From Mesostigma viride (lineage: Eukaryota; Streptophyta; Mesostigmatophyceae; Mesostigmatales; Mesostigmataceae), in assembly GCA_009746045.1 (NCBI GenBank), contig RPFO01000392.1:1046627-1110626 (forward strand): a DNA stretch of 64,000 nt, read 5' to 3'. Below, one piece after another: positions 49,032-59,741 of this stretch. A program made the translations under genes and the position numbers. A model generated the notes under the pieces. It made no database searches, was not told the DNA's origin, and saw only the letters and a program-made list of their open reading frames with translations. Every line of letters starts with the position of its first letter. The stretch's first letter is position 1.

Positions 49032-50624
49032 CTGTGCAGGTGGCAGTCCGTTGCAGCCCATGAACCAGCCCATGACAATCAACAGCAGCCAATGACAATT
49101 AATTATTCATTAGTCACGAGTTTCCCATAGTTGATGGTGATCCAGTTATATGTAGTTCATCGACAGTCTGTTAAAATATTTGAGCCGCCGGCTGCTTTAA
49201 GGAGTGCTTCCGGCTCCGGGAGGACCGCCTTGACCTGGAGGGCCAGCGGGCCCCTTGGTCGGTGCGGACCTGGACGCCGTACTGGCGCCAACGCCTTTCG
49301 ATAGTGCTTACCAGGGCTATGGCTGACATGTTGCTCCGCGGCACGCGGGCTGACTTGCGGCACAGCACGGTGATCAGGCTGTTTTACTTCGTTCCACGGT
49401 GTGGAATGTCCCATGCCGGCTACTTGTAGTTATTTTGTCGTGGTATTGTTTGTGTTGGCTTTGGATATGTTTAATTGGGTGCCTTCACTCTGATGTAAAC
49501 ATATCAAGGAGACAACCAGCGCAATATATTTATACTCATGATGAGACCGTATGTAGAGATAGTTATACTCGTAATGAGACAGTATGCAGATACATATATT
49601 TATACTCATGATGAGACTGTATGTAGATATATTTATACTCATGGTGATCCATCCCGTGCGGAGCTTCCGATCGGGAGCACGCCCAGACTATGGGGAGGGG
49701 TACCGCAAGTGCTGTGAGGTGGCACACAGCAGGGGGCAAGGTAGCGGCCGACAGAGGTGATTCAACGAGCGGCAAATGAGCCAGTGAACGCAATTATCCC
49801 ATACTGCGAAACGTGATGACTGGGAAAGGAAGCTGTACACCCGCAGCGCATTGGGCCAAGGAGCAACCTGCGCAAGTGAACACTGGCTGTGGGTGATTGA
49901 TCCGATGGTGAGCGCTGGGGGGAGGGGGTCAACCAGGGAGGTTCGCGCGTGCTGTGTCTGGGCCGGGCACAACCGCACTCAACGCGCGTTGCCAGCGGGA
50001 GCATTGGGATAGTAGTGTTAGTTTAATTGATGGCCACAAACGCCCTTGTTGGAACGTGCGTTCCCAGTGTAAATAATTAGATACTTTTTTAGCTGATGGA
50101 TACGAGCGCCTTTGTTGGGAGGTTGCACAGCCACGCGACATATACATGGCTGCAGACCCACGCTCCCACTTCCCTGCCAGTGGAAGCAGATGGCTTTTCT
50201 GAATGCAGTGAATGCGGGCATGGGGACTTGGATGTGCAGGGAGGGGGGAGGCGTCTGGGGGGACCAGGGGACAGTCAAAGAGGCTATGGTGGATGGCACG
50301 AAACAAGGGCACATTAGCAGAAACTCTGGAAGCAAAGGTGCTCTCCCAAAAATGCAGGTAAGTTGCACATGCCATCCCCCTTGCAAGCGGTGAAAATGCG
50401 TCCAAATGCTCACGGCAAGGTAACATCAAAGCAGCTGCTGGCATAGAAACTCCTTCAAAGCACCCAAAGAGTAATCTGTCCTACCGACCCTAATTTAGCT
50501 TGCTCCCCAGTGTCAAAGCACCCTAAAGTTAACTTGCTTTTAGCCCCTGTGTTGAAATATTTTGGCTATGATGTATTGCGCCGTGATGGCCATGCATATC
50601 GCGACGACCACCGGGAAAACGTAC
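49032..50624. other. Region upstream of the first FAM227-family exon, with repeats
   Basis: No certain exon. About 49195-49500 is a non-LTR retroelement 3'-end fragment related to 59301-59501 (gctatggctgacat, gcggcacgcgggctgac, ttcactctgatgtaa). 49523-49645 holds four imperfect copies of a 36-bp unit around tatactcatgatgagac. 49650-49690 has a small inverted motif, ccgtgcggagcttccgatcg. The rest is unassigned. Confidence 0.5.
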
Positions 50625-50880
50625 CGACGCTACGCCTTGATCTGCCGGTCGCGTTCAGGTTGCCAGCCGTGCTGCTGAGAGGCGCGCCCTTCTGCCCGTC
50701 GCTTTGAACAGGATTGACAGTGAGAGCCACGGCCTGCAGCTGGCGTTGCAGTTGGTCGAGCTTATCCGCGAGCGAGCTAATTGCCGTCTGCTCCCGGCGG
50801 ATACCTGCGAGTTCCGCCAGAAAAATGCAAACACGCACCTGTTCATGCCGATTCGGCAAAGGCCTCACTCGCGATCCTTC
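50625..50880 (-). other. Candidate upstream exon of the FAM227-family gene
   Basis: A minus frame reading IRREQTAISSLADKLDQLQRQLQAVALT, then a Ser/Gly-rich stretch, runs to a GTACGT donor after 50625 in phase 1. That is exactly the phase needed by the exon starting at 49031. No in-frame ATG is present and its own acceptor is undecided. The helix looks like a real coiled coil, but the link to the FAM227-family gene is an inference. Confidence 0.35.
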
Positions 50881-50937
50881 TGAAGCGCGAGCTTGATAAA
50901 TAAACAACAACTTTGTTTGTCGTCGCCTGCATCCCTA

Positions 50938-52452
50938 ATTGATTGTGGAAGTGGAATATAATCAAAATCAACTTTATACCCTGGACTTACCAGAGGATTT
51001 GGAGAATCGGTCCTCGACGGAAGGAGTTGCCCTACTAAGGTCTACCATTGTTAACTGCATGCACTTAAATCTGCGTGTGCGCGGTTAATTGCACTTGCAA
51101 GTCGCCAGCCTAGCGGCTGCATCAAATCTCAGGAGGAAACCTCCATGCCCCTCCTGTCTGCCGCGCTGGCACCAATATCTCGTACTCTTTGATGATGACG
51201 GCACTAGATGGGTAGAAAAAAAACACGGAGCGTAAAAGCGATTCGTTTTCAGGGTGCCATTCAGTTGAAATTTAACGTTGGAAGGCATCCGTTGGTGGGC
51301 ATGGGCGCGCCGATTGTTCTGAACAAAACCTGACGCCATAGCGTCGATAAATTACTGCAATTTTCAACCCCATTGCTCAATGAATCCTTGCACAAATGCG
51401 TGTTACCATTTTTAGCATTGCGGTCCCCGCCATAACTCGCTCGTTTTGCCTGTCGTTGTGCCAAGTGCTGCCAAGTGCGTAACTTGCGTAGTACACATTA
51501 CCCATAAATTCGTGACAAAGATGATTACAGGTCGTTGTTGTTGTTGTTGTTGTGTCCCACGCCGCAGTCAGCACTCAGCAGCAGAGAGTTTTATAGTGGC
51601 CGAGGGCCGGATATATTTAGTATCGGTGGTACTATCGGGGCACTGGACATGGACGGTTGCATCATCGGATACACCCGCACTGGAATCAGCAAGCTTGGAT
51701 TACAGGTATAGCACACAGCATCGGCGTGGGAACCAAATGAAAACACACAGCATCGTACCAAATCTCTCACAGCGGCGTCAGACTGCTGCAACTGTCAAGA
51801 CGCTATTAGCCAGCCAGTGTCAACTGCCAACGTGGTATATAACTGTTAAACAACCAGATACGGGGCAACTGACTCACCTCAGGCCTGTGATAGGGGATAG
51901 CGAACAAAACTAGCGGCTTTTGTTAGTTTACAAACCTAGAGATATGATTATGATTATACTGACGTTGTTACATCCAAGTGTCCAACAGAATCGAAGTTTA
52001 CGTTGCCAAGCAGAAGAACTGTGCGGTTCCCATATAGACATGCAAGTCTCAGTATCTCAGTATCTCAGCGGATGATCAGAACATCGTTGACCGAAGCGCG
52101 AGCATTCTAAGCCGATTCTTCATTCGAAGCGCTACCCGTACTGTACTGTAGCAACTAGCAAGGCCGTTTCTTACGTTGAAGGGACTGAGGTTTCCAAATT
52201 ATTGGAAATCTGCTGCCCTTGTGCGGCGTGGGCAACAACAACAAGAATGCTCTTCTCTCCCGCCCGATTACTCTCCCACCGATGTACGACCGTCAGATGT
52301 GTGAATCCAACGGCCCGACGGACAGGTACAACCGAAAACCGACTGAGGCAGGACTGAGGTTCAGCAAGCGCCTAGCAGCCTCGGTATTACTGTTGTTTTA
52401 CAGTAACTACAGTAACTATTTCCTACAGCACAGTAGTAGGTTTTCCGGCTTC
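50938..52452. other. Spacer without a recognised gene
   Basis: AT-richer than the exons around it. A short (GTT)n run lies at about 51532-51553 and a tcagtatctcagtatctcag repeat near 52050. Frames such as 51446-51913 lack family resemblance and splice support. Confidence 0.4.
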
Positions 52453-52928
52453 TAAGGCCCGCTCTACACGGAAAGTTGGGAGACCCCAAACCCAAAGAGC
52501 AAAGCTTGGTCGGCGCGGGTCAGCGCATGGAATCCTGTAGAATCTGGCAGCGAGGTACGGATAACGCTCGGTTTGGACTTTTCCCTTTGTCTCCATAACC
52601 GATTTTCGTTAGTTTTCGTGTAGTTGCCCCCGTGTCCAGGATGTCAGATGTCCGACGTGTCCAACGCACGTTAACTTTCCTTTTCGGGTTTGGGGGGGGA
52701 AACCAAGTTTCTTGGCGAGACCTCACCAAGAAACTTGAACCCCTAAAAAGCGGGCCGAAAAGGGAAGTTTGGTGTGCGTCGAAAACACGATTCCAGGTAT
52801 CAAGAATCTCTGCTTACAGTTTTCGACGGACGATTTCCCGATTCCTCCGCCGACCCTCGAATCTTCATCTCGGCCCGCACGAACTTTCACTTTTACCCGC
52901 CCCAACTTTCCGTGTAGAGCGGGCCTAA
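52453..52928. mobile_element. 470-bp PIF/Harbinger-type MITE with TAA duplication
   Basis: Perfect inverted repeats of 25 bp start GGCCCGCTCTACACGGAAAG and lie at 52456-52480 and 52901-52925. The element is flanked on both sides by TAA (52453-52455 and 52926-52928). GGCC-type ends with a 3-bp TWA target duplication are the mark of PIF/Harbinger elements. It has no transposase; small inner frames are not genes. Confidence 0.88.
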
Positions 52929-53407
52929 GTCCTGAGTCCAGAGGTTTTCATGTGGTTCTCGTCGCCTGCACCGGCTGCATGGGGATCAGAGCCACAATCA
53001 GGCCGTCGGCTCGGCAGTCGGCAACTCGCGCATCAGGCAGGGCATCAGGCAGAAAATCTTCGGTGCATTTGTGCGGTTCTCGGTGCGGTCTGAGCTGTTT
53101 TCGCCGCGCTCGAGCACACCTGGCGCGGCGCATTTAGGTGTTTTGCTGCTCTGATTGGTCGTGCCTGCGTCATCGCGATACCGGGAGTGTCAGGTCGCGA
53201 CGCTTTGCATGCAGTGTATAACCGGCATTTTTCGCGCAGCCTATAAGATGGATGTCTATCAGATTGCGACCATACCGGTTGAACCCCGTTCGAAAACACG
53301 TTCATTCCACCATCGTTGTTGCCTGTTACGCGTCGAATCACGGGAGATCGTGAGAATTAACGTTCTTTTTTCGTTGTGGAGGACTATTCAAGGATTACCA
53401 AACAGTT

Positions 53408-54302
53408 ATGAAGAGTTTCGTGCAGGGCCGGGGATCCAAGAGAAAAAATTGCGCTGTGGTGCTTGTGGAGAAAGGAAAGATGGAGCTTGGCTTGTTTCCG
53501 TCAGTTCCCACCTTCGGGACACAGCTTCTAAAAAAGCGAGGGTAAGTTGCGCGTTTGATGGTGAAGTCTGTTGGCACCGCGTCGTTCTGGCTCTGTATGT
53601 TTTGCCTATTTTCTTCTGTCGGTGTTGCAAATCTTGTGGCGTTTCGTCTTACTTTTTTGGTGTGTGCGTCCTGTGCACTTCCCTTGGCCTGATTTTTCCC
53701 TTGCTGCTTTCAGGGGGGCGCTCAGGCGTGGAGGACGGCATCACCGTGCGCCAAGGAGACGCTCGCTGTTGCCTAAGACGGTCCCGAGGGCGCCAGAGAA
53801 TACGACTTCCTACCTGATAAACGATCGAAGGTGCTCTATTGCAGAGCCTCTTGCTATGGTTTCTTTTCCCGATTCAGAGGATGGGGAGCACAGGGTTTCC
53901 CCTTTCAATACTCTTGATGAAAGCGTGTTGCCCTTCGACCCCTGGGGCAGTTTTGAGGGTAAAATCAAGCGAGCGCACTTTCCACAAGCAGACCAACCCG
54001 CCTGTCTCTCAGCTGAGGCTTGCACCTTGGTAGAGAGTGATCCCGACAGGTCCTCTTTGAGTGGTGAGGTACAGGATTTCGAGCTGCAAGATGAGAGAAC
54101 CCCAGGTAGCGCAGGCCCGGGTGTCGGAGACGAAGCGTTATCGGACTTGCAGTCTCTTGAGGAGCAGAATCATGAGCTGAGAGAACGTCTTTTGGCTATC
54201 GAACAAGAGCTTTCGAGGTTACGTGGCTGTCCAGAAGTTGGTCTGGGTAGAAACCGTAACTTTTGCTCAGTCGGAGGTTCTCAAGGCATTTTTGCTGTCT
54301 AA
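53408..54302 (+). CDS. Two-exon protein of unknown function with a leucine-zipper-like helix
   Basis: Exons 53408-53541 and 53714-54302 join in phase 2 (GG|G) across a GTAAGT...TTTCAG intron of 172 bp. They give 240 residues. The N-terminus is basic (GRGSKRK, then RRGGRHHRAPRRR). The middle is acidic and Ser/Pro-rich (FPDSEDGEHRV, FDPWGSFEG). Residues about 200-225 form an amphipathic helix with leucines at heptad spacing (LQSLEEQNHELRERLLAIE). The layout could suit a DNA-binding or dimerising protein, but the basic region is not next to the zipper as in a bZIP, and no family was recognised. ATG 53408 is the first in frame; the context tttATGAAG is weak. Further 3' exons cannot be excluded, since a TGTAA motif appears only near 55085. 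Confidence 0.5.
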
Positions 54303-55317
54303 CTCAACAGTGGACGCATGGGGCGCAAAGTCACGGCATAATACTGTCCGTTGGTGTTATTGCACGGATTTGTCGCCGGTTTTTCCCCTAGTCCTGAGAG
54401 TCTCAGATGCTAAGATGCATCCAGCCGGCGCGCCTGTGTCTGTCCTGGTTGCTTCCAGGAGCTGGCCTGGTCGACTATCTGGAAGGGCTGTCCAGCTGTG
54501 AAGCTGGCATGCGCCTGGTAAGTCTGCTTGCGCAGCTTTTCTAACATGAATAGCTGCTGTCATCAGACTGCTGTACAGGTTTGCTTACATACAGATGGCT
54601 ATCTGTGCTGGCATATTGTTTTACAATTTTCCGGTGTGGCTTGGGATTGTGCCGTTAGCTGTTGTCATGCAGCTATGTGTTGGGTTGTTGGAGGCAACGG
54701 CCGAGAAGTTTCAGATGTCTTTGTGGATGTTCTTGAATGGCTTCTTTGGCGTCAACAACCCTGGGTGCATCTCCTGCCATGCCTGGCTGGCGTGTTTGTA
54801 TCAACATGTCTGTCGGCCATCTATGCTCTCAGTACTTATACCAGCTGTTTCCTGGCAGAACGGTCTACGGCATTTGGTGGATTGCTTCCAGCTCAAGGAA
54901 GCTTGATTTGGGCCTGTCTACAAGATGACGTTGATCAAGGTTGCATTTCGAGGCAGTGGGTGTCATCCAAGGTGTCACCGCAAAAGCATGGAGAATGCAT
55001 AGTATGGAGGGATTGTTGGTGTGTAGAGTGGGTGCTGTACATAAGCATCTGCATTGGTGGATTTACTGCACAATGCATATGACCTGTAAATTTGTACATA
55101 TTGATTATTTATTCATTTATATTCGTTGTAATTTGCAAGTTGTATGGCACTGATAATTGTGTTTGTCCTTTAATGACGATCAGTAAATGCATGAGTGTCA
55201 ACAGAAGAGCCAATTTTGATCCGACTAGGAAATATATCTGAAACGGAGCCAGTCGTTCAATTTCACAATTTTTTAGAGATGGGGGCTGAGATTAATTAAG
55301 AGGTAGCTTAAAATCAA
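54303..55317. other. Spacer or 3' UTR after the leucine-zipper-like gene
   Basis: No exon with support. A frame at 54528-55082 is open but T-rich and shows no family pattern. TGTAA near 55085 could end a long 3' UTR or a non-coding exon of the upstream gene. Confidence 0.35.
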
Positions 55318-55515
55318 CCCGTGTTTTATTGCAACGCGATACATCGCGTTGTAGGGTTAGAACGCGATGTATCGCGTTGTAATCTGACACGTGGCAAACC
55401 TATTAAACATGTGATTTTTGGTCTGAAACTTTCAACACAGGTCAGAAACATCTCATAGAATTCAAGAAAAAATCCTGGTAGTTTTTGTATTTTTTTTGTG
55501 ACAGCTGCAAACAAA
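55318..55515. mobile_element. Terminal fragment of the piggyBac-type MITE family
   Basis: Starts CCCGTGTTTTATTGC and matches, for about 195 bp, the inverted end 61503-61310 of the complete MITE, including the acgcgatacatcgcgttgta palindromic motif (here twice). The preceding four bases are TCAA rather than TTAA, and no second end follows, so it is a truncated copy. Confidence 0.75.
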
Positions 55516-56680
55516 TCAACATCACTCCGTTGGGAGTCAATGTAGCACATATCCCTGAGAAGCACATTCTAGGCTACTTCTCATCGTACATCGTTGAGAT
55601 CATCCGCCAGTTCTATGAAGGGTCCCAAGCCCAGGTCCGTACCGCCGACGGCGTCACTCCGGCGTTCCCCCTGCACACCGGGGTGTGGCAGGGCTGTGTG
55701 CTCTCCCCATATCTATTCATCATTATGGTGGACTATATTATGCGGCGTGCACAAGCCCGCTTCGCCCGGGTGGAGGGGCGCCCGCCGGGGATCGAGATCA
55801 CGGAGTACGCCAGCTACGGCGGGGTTGACCCACCCTACCGCCTGAGCGATCTGATCTACGCTGATGACACGACACTCGTGGAAACCCCAGAGTCAGCCCA
55901 ACTGTGGCTAGACAGCTTATCACTGGAAGCGCGGGCGGTGGGGCTTATGATCAGCAAGAAAACGGAGGTCATGGCCATCGGCTTCCCTGCTGGGATAGCC
56001 CCACCCACCCTCCTCTTGCTGGACGGCAGCCCCGTCCCCCCGGCGACTCGCTTCAAGCTCCTTGGCAGCTGGCTTCCCTCCACGGCCGACGACATCAACA
56101 CCCGCATTGGCCAGGCCTGGGCGGCCCTCCGCCGCCTCGACAGGTTCTGGACCTGTCGCTACCTGAGTGAGCGACGCAAGCGCATTCTGTTCAAGGCCCT
56201 TGTCCTCAGCATCCTCCTTTATGGCTGCGAGGCGTGGACCCTGGACCAGGCGCTGAGCCAGCAGCTTGACGGCACCGTCACTCGAATGCTCCGTCATATG
56301 TATCCTCGGCGTCCGCTACCAAGAACGCTGCACCCGGGCCGAGCTCTACTGCGAGCTCCCTCTTGTCACCCATACCATCCGACACCGCCGCCTCCTCTTT
56401 GCCGGCCATCTTGCCCGCACAGACCAGGTGAATACCGATGTGGGCCCTGCCGGGGGGCTTAAGACGGGCCAACCAGGTAGACACCTCCTCCTATGGCAGG
56501 GTCCCCTTGTACCATCGCAACCCACTGGCAAACTTGCGCGCGCCGGGCACCGGCGCGGCGCGACCCGGACCTATGCACATGACACAACTGCTTGAAGATG
56601 CAGGGCTTCTGGGACTATCCGTACTCCGCGCCCGCATGATTGACAAGGAGAAATGGGCTGCCATCTGCGATACGAGCCAC
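55516..56680 (+). pseudogene. LINE reverse transcriptase, copy 3 (best preserved)
   Basis: One frame runs from about 55516 to 56297 and carries most RT palm and thumb blocks: FYEGSQAQVRTADG, VWQGCVLSPYLFIIMV, LSDLIYADDTTLVETP, KKTEVMAIG, FKLLGSWLPS, LLYGCEAWTLD and LDGTVTRMLRHM. A frameshift near 56297 moves into HRRLLFAGHLARTDQVNT; another near 56440 leads to the C-terminal KEKWAAICDT. The N-terminal fingers motifs and endonuclease are missing, and a short inverted piece of LINE 3' UTR (ctccgttgggag) sits at 55527-55560. It is cut at about 56680 by the ORF1-only element. The YADD box is intact, but the copy cannot be active. Confidence 0.85.
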
Positions 56681-58620
56681 GAGCCACGAGGTAGCCATGG
56701 CTGACGGCGGAGCTCATAACTTTCACGTTTGAGCCCCAAATTCAGCTGTGAATATCACTATCGCTTCGTCTTTCTAAGACGCACATGCTGATATAATTTT
56801 CCGAATCTAAAACGCAATATATGACGAGCAAACGTCCTTTGACGCAACGCAGTTTGGCGGATGCGCTCGCCCATGAAAATGCGGCAGCTGCGGCTGCAGC
56901 TTCGCCATCAGGTCCGGCAGGCAGCGATGACACTAGTCGTGCACTGGTGGTCACCCAGCAGCCTCCCGGGCTTAATGCCTCGCCATCGGCATCGCCTGAC
57001 CCGAAACGCACCCGCCCAGCCGACAAAACAGGATGGTCCCGCCCCTCGGAACCGCGCTTTCGGCCCCACCCTTTCAAGGTCGATGATCACGACTGGAACA
57101 ACGTGTCTCCTTACGATGCTATGGACTGCATCTTCTTCGGGGACTACGCCTCGCTTTACGACCTGTGCCTCCATCTCTACGACCAAGGTCGCCTCCTCGG
57201 CAACAACGGCAGCCGCTGGCAAACCCACGGTGCCCTGCTTGGCTGCCCCCGCCCCCAGCTCCAGCACACCATCCTCAACTCCCTTCTCCAGCGCTCTGAC
57301 GACGAGATCTGGGCTCCATCCATCTCCGCCCCCACCCTCCGTTCCATCCTCACGGAAGCCTTTCAGCAGCACGTGACCCCCCTTGCTGCTGACGTCGCAG
57401 CAATGGGTGGCACGCTGGCTGCTGAACTTCCTCACATTTCCGCCGCTGCCGCCTCCACCTCCACTGCCATTTCCGCCTCCACTGCCGACATCAAAGCCCA
57501 GCTCCTCGACCTCGACCAACGCCTTCAAGCCACCGCCAACGCCCTTGAGAGCTTGCATGACACCGCCGGCCTCACCGCCCAGGCGGTGAAGGACATCGCC
57601 GCCCAGCCGGCGTCTGCTGGCCCGGCCGGCGATGCTCCCTCCACCTGGGCGGACTTGCTTAAGCAGCACACCACCTCCACCACCTCCACCATCTCGGCAC
57701 AACTCAAGCAACAAGCCCTCGACCTTCGCGAGGAAACCGACATCGCCCGGCGCAGCCACAATTTGTCATCGTCAAGCACTTCGACCAGCCGGCAGGTGAG
57801 ACCTCCACGAGCCTTCTTGAGGCATTTAAGCGCGACATTCTTGCCCCCATGCTACTCACTGGTGAGCTGGACATGTCGGCTGTCCGCCTCCCCCGCGCGC
57901 GGGGGAAGGCTGGCCCGGCACCCGTGCTCCTCACCTTTAAGTACATGGCGGACAAGCTGTCGTTCCTTAAATGCCGCAAGAAGCTCTCGAGGACTCGCTT
58001 CACGCTGGACGACGACTTGACCCTGGCCCAGCAACAGCGGCGACGCGAGCTATGGCCGACCTACCTTCAGCTCCGGCACAGCGCAGGGGGGAAGCCGGTA
58101 TACTGGAGGGGGGCGGTCATCCACGTTGACCACAAGCCCTGGCAGCCCCCTCCTGCCACCCCAGACTAGGGAATTCATACCAGTAGTGTAGATTAGTCAG
58201 GCTTAGCCTAGCATGTGGCCCACGCGCATGTGCGCCCATAATGGCCCCCATGGATGTTGTCTACAGAATTTAGCCAAGCCCTGCCTATAACGGGACCCCC
58301 ATGGATGTTGCATTAAGAATTTAGCCATGCTATGCCATGCAGAGAGATGCTCTCTGTCGAGAAGCCATGTCCTAGCTCTTGTATAGCCATGATGATCTTC
58401 CTCCCTCACAGGCATGCTCGGGACCCCCTTACCCGGGCATAGCGTGATAGACCATGAGGGTGCAGGTGCCCTGGTGCACCTAGAGCAGGGGTAGCTTACA
58501 TTCCCACCCTTGCATGAAGTAGCCTAGAATGTATGATAGGCCATATGCCCCTTCTCTGGGCTATGTGCTACATATACTCCCAACGGAGTTATGTTACAAT
58601 TCAATTCAATTCAATTCAAT
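56681..58620 (+). mobile_element. ORF1-only non-LTR retroelement, plus copy
   Basis: The unit starts with repeated ccacgag heptamers near 56681, has a 5' leader to 56820, one coding region (56821-58169), a 3' UTR, and ends in an (AATTC)n tail at about 58596-58620. The minus copy at 58946-62780 shows the same limits. No reverse transcriptase lies between leader and tail, so it resembles a non-autonomous half-LINE mobilised in trans; this is an inference from the layout. Confidence 0.65.
56821..58169 (+). pseudogene. LINE ORF1-like protein, one frameshift
   Basis: ATG 56821 opens a 315-residue frame with a low-complexity Ala/Ser/Pro N-terminus, a globular segment (WNNVSPYDAMDCIFFGDYASLYDL), then Ala/Thr/Gln-rich helices (LDQRLQATANALESLHD). 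At about 57766 the frame shifts by two bases compared with the minus copy (cacaatttgtc against cacaatgtc). The C-terminal third continues in another frame to the stop at 58167-58169: FKRDILAPML, KYMADKLSFLKCRKKLSRTR, then RRRELWPTYLQLR and VYWRGAVIHVDHKPW. That end pattern (a basic R/K-rich helix, RRRELWP, then a short V-D-x-K strand) resembles the C-terminal nucleic-acid-binding domain of LINE-1 ORF1 proteins. Function by analogy: RNA binding. Confidence 0.65.
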
Positions 58621-58945
58621 CTGCGATATCTAAGCACCTTCCCGAGGGGTATGCTCCTGTTTTCTCCCCACGGGCCCCGCGGCCCGTTGCTAGCCAGGGT
58701 AGAAGTCCGCAGGTGGAGGTTATTGGTCCTGAGGATAGCCGCTACACTACCGCCTCGTCTGCCATTACAGTAGAGGACAGCTCGGATGAGGATTACATCC
58801 CCATCTAGTGCTTAACGGTCGGGGGATGATGCAGACGATATTTGTTTAAACTTTTGTGTAATTATTTTTCTAATGAGATTAGCATAGTACTCCGTGGCAT
58901 GCCTTTGCGCATGACACGCAAGTACTTACTTACTTACTTACTTAG
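58621..58945 (+). mobile_element. 3' end of a further non-LTR element with (TACT)n tail
   Basis: A frame enters near 58621 (SKHLPEGYAPVFSP), ends at 58806-58808 with an acidic C-terminus (VEDSSDEDYIPI), and is followed by a short UTR with TGTGTAATT. An array of about five TACT units follows at 58921-58943. The layout of ORF end, short UTR and short-repeat tail marks a third retroelement family, distinct from the ORF1 element. Confidence 0.55.
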
Positions 58946-59284
58946 GCTACTTCCTGCAAGAGTGGAATGTAAGCAGCACTTGCTCTAGGTGCCTCAAGGG
59001 CACCGGCACCCTCATGATCCTCACACTATGCCCAGCTAAGGGGGAGTATGTTATGTGGGGGAAGATCATCATGGCTATACAAGAGCTAGGGCATGGCTTC
59101 TCGACAGAGAGCATCTCTCTGCATGGCATAGCATGGCTAAATTCTTAATGCAACATCCATGGGGGTCCCATTATAGACGTAAAAGCATGGCTAAATGTTG
59201 AAGGCATCATCCATGGGGGCCATAATGGGCGCACATGCGCGTGGGCCACATGCTAGGCTAAGCCTGACTAATCTACACTACTGG

Positions 59285-59517
59285 TATATATATTCCTAGT
59301 TCGGGCCATGGCTGACATCATGCTCCGCCGTACGCGAGCTGATTTTGCGGTGCAGCAGGGCTATTAGGTTCCTCCCGTTAGGCGTTTCCATTGGTCTTAT
59401 CGTAGTATAGAGTTTTGACATGGCTCTGTATATAGGTTTATAGCTGGGCGTTTGCTTTGGTTTGAGTGATTTCACTCTGCTGTAAGTAATTATATTTTTA
59501 ATATATATATTCCTAGT
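59285..59517. mobile_element. 201-bp retroelement insertion with 16-bp target duplication
   Basis: tatatatattcctagt occurs at 59285-59300 and 59502-59517. Between them, 59301-59501 starts tcgggccatggctgacat and ends ctgctgtaagtaattatatttttaa. The insert resembles 49310-49500, so it is a short, 5'-truncated LINE or a SINE of that family. The long duplication fits target-primed retroposition. Confidence 0.8.
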
Positions 59518-59741
59518 CTGAGGTGGCAGGAGGGGTCTGCCAGGGCTTGTGGTCAACGTGGATGACCGCCCCCCTCCAGTATACCGGCTTCCCCCTTGCG
59601 CTCTGCCGGAGCTGAAGGTAGGTCGGCCATAGCTCGCGTCGCCGCTGTTGCTGGGCCAGGGTCAAGTCGTCGTCCAGCGTGAAGCGAGTCTCCGAGAGCT
59701 TCTTGCGGCATTTAAGGAACGCCAGCTTGTCCGCCATGTAC
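59513..59741 (-). pseudogene. LINE ORF1-like protein, minus copy, 3' part
   Basis: Continues the interrupted frame: MADKLAFLKCRKKLSETR, FTLDDDLTLAQQQRRRELWP and VYWRGAVIHVDHKPW, with the stop at 59513-59515. It is nearly identical to 57943-58169. Confidence 0.75.
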
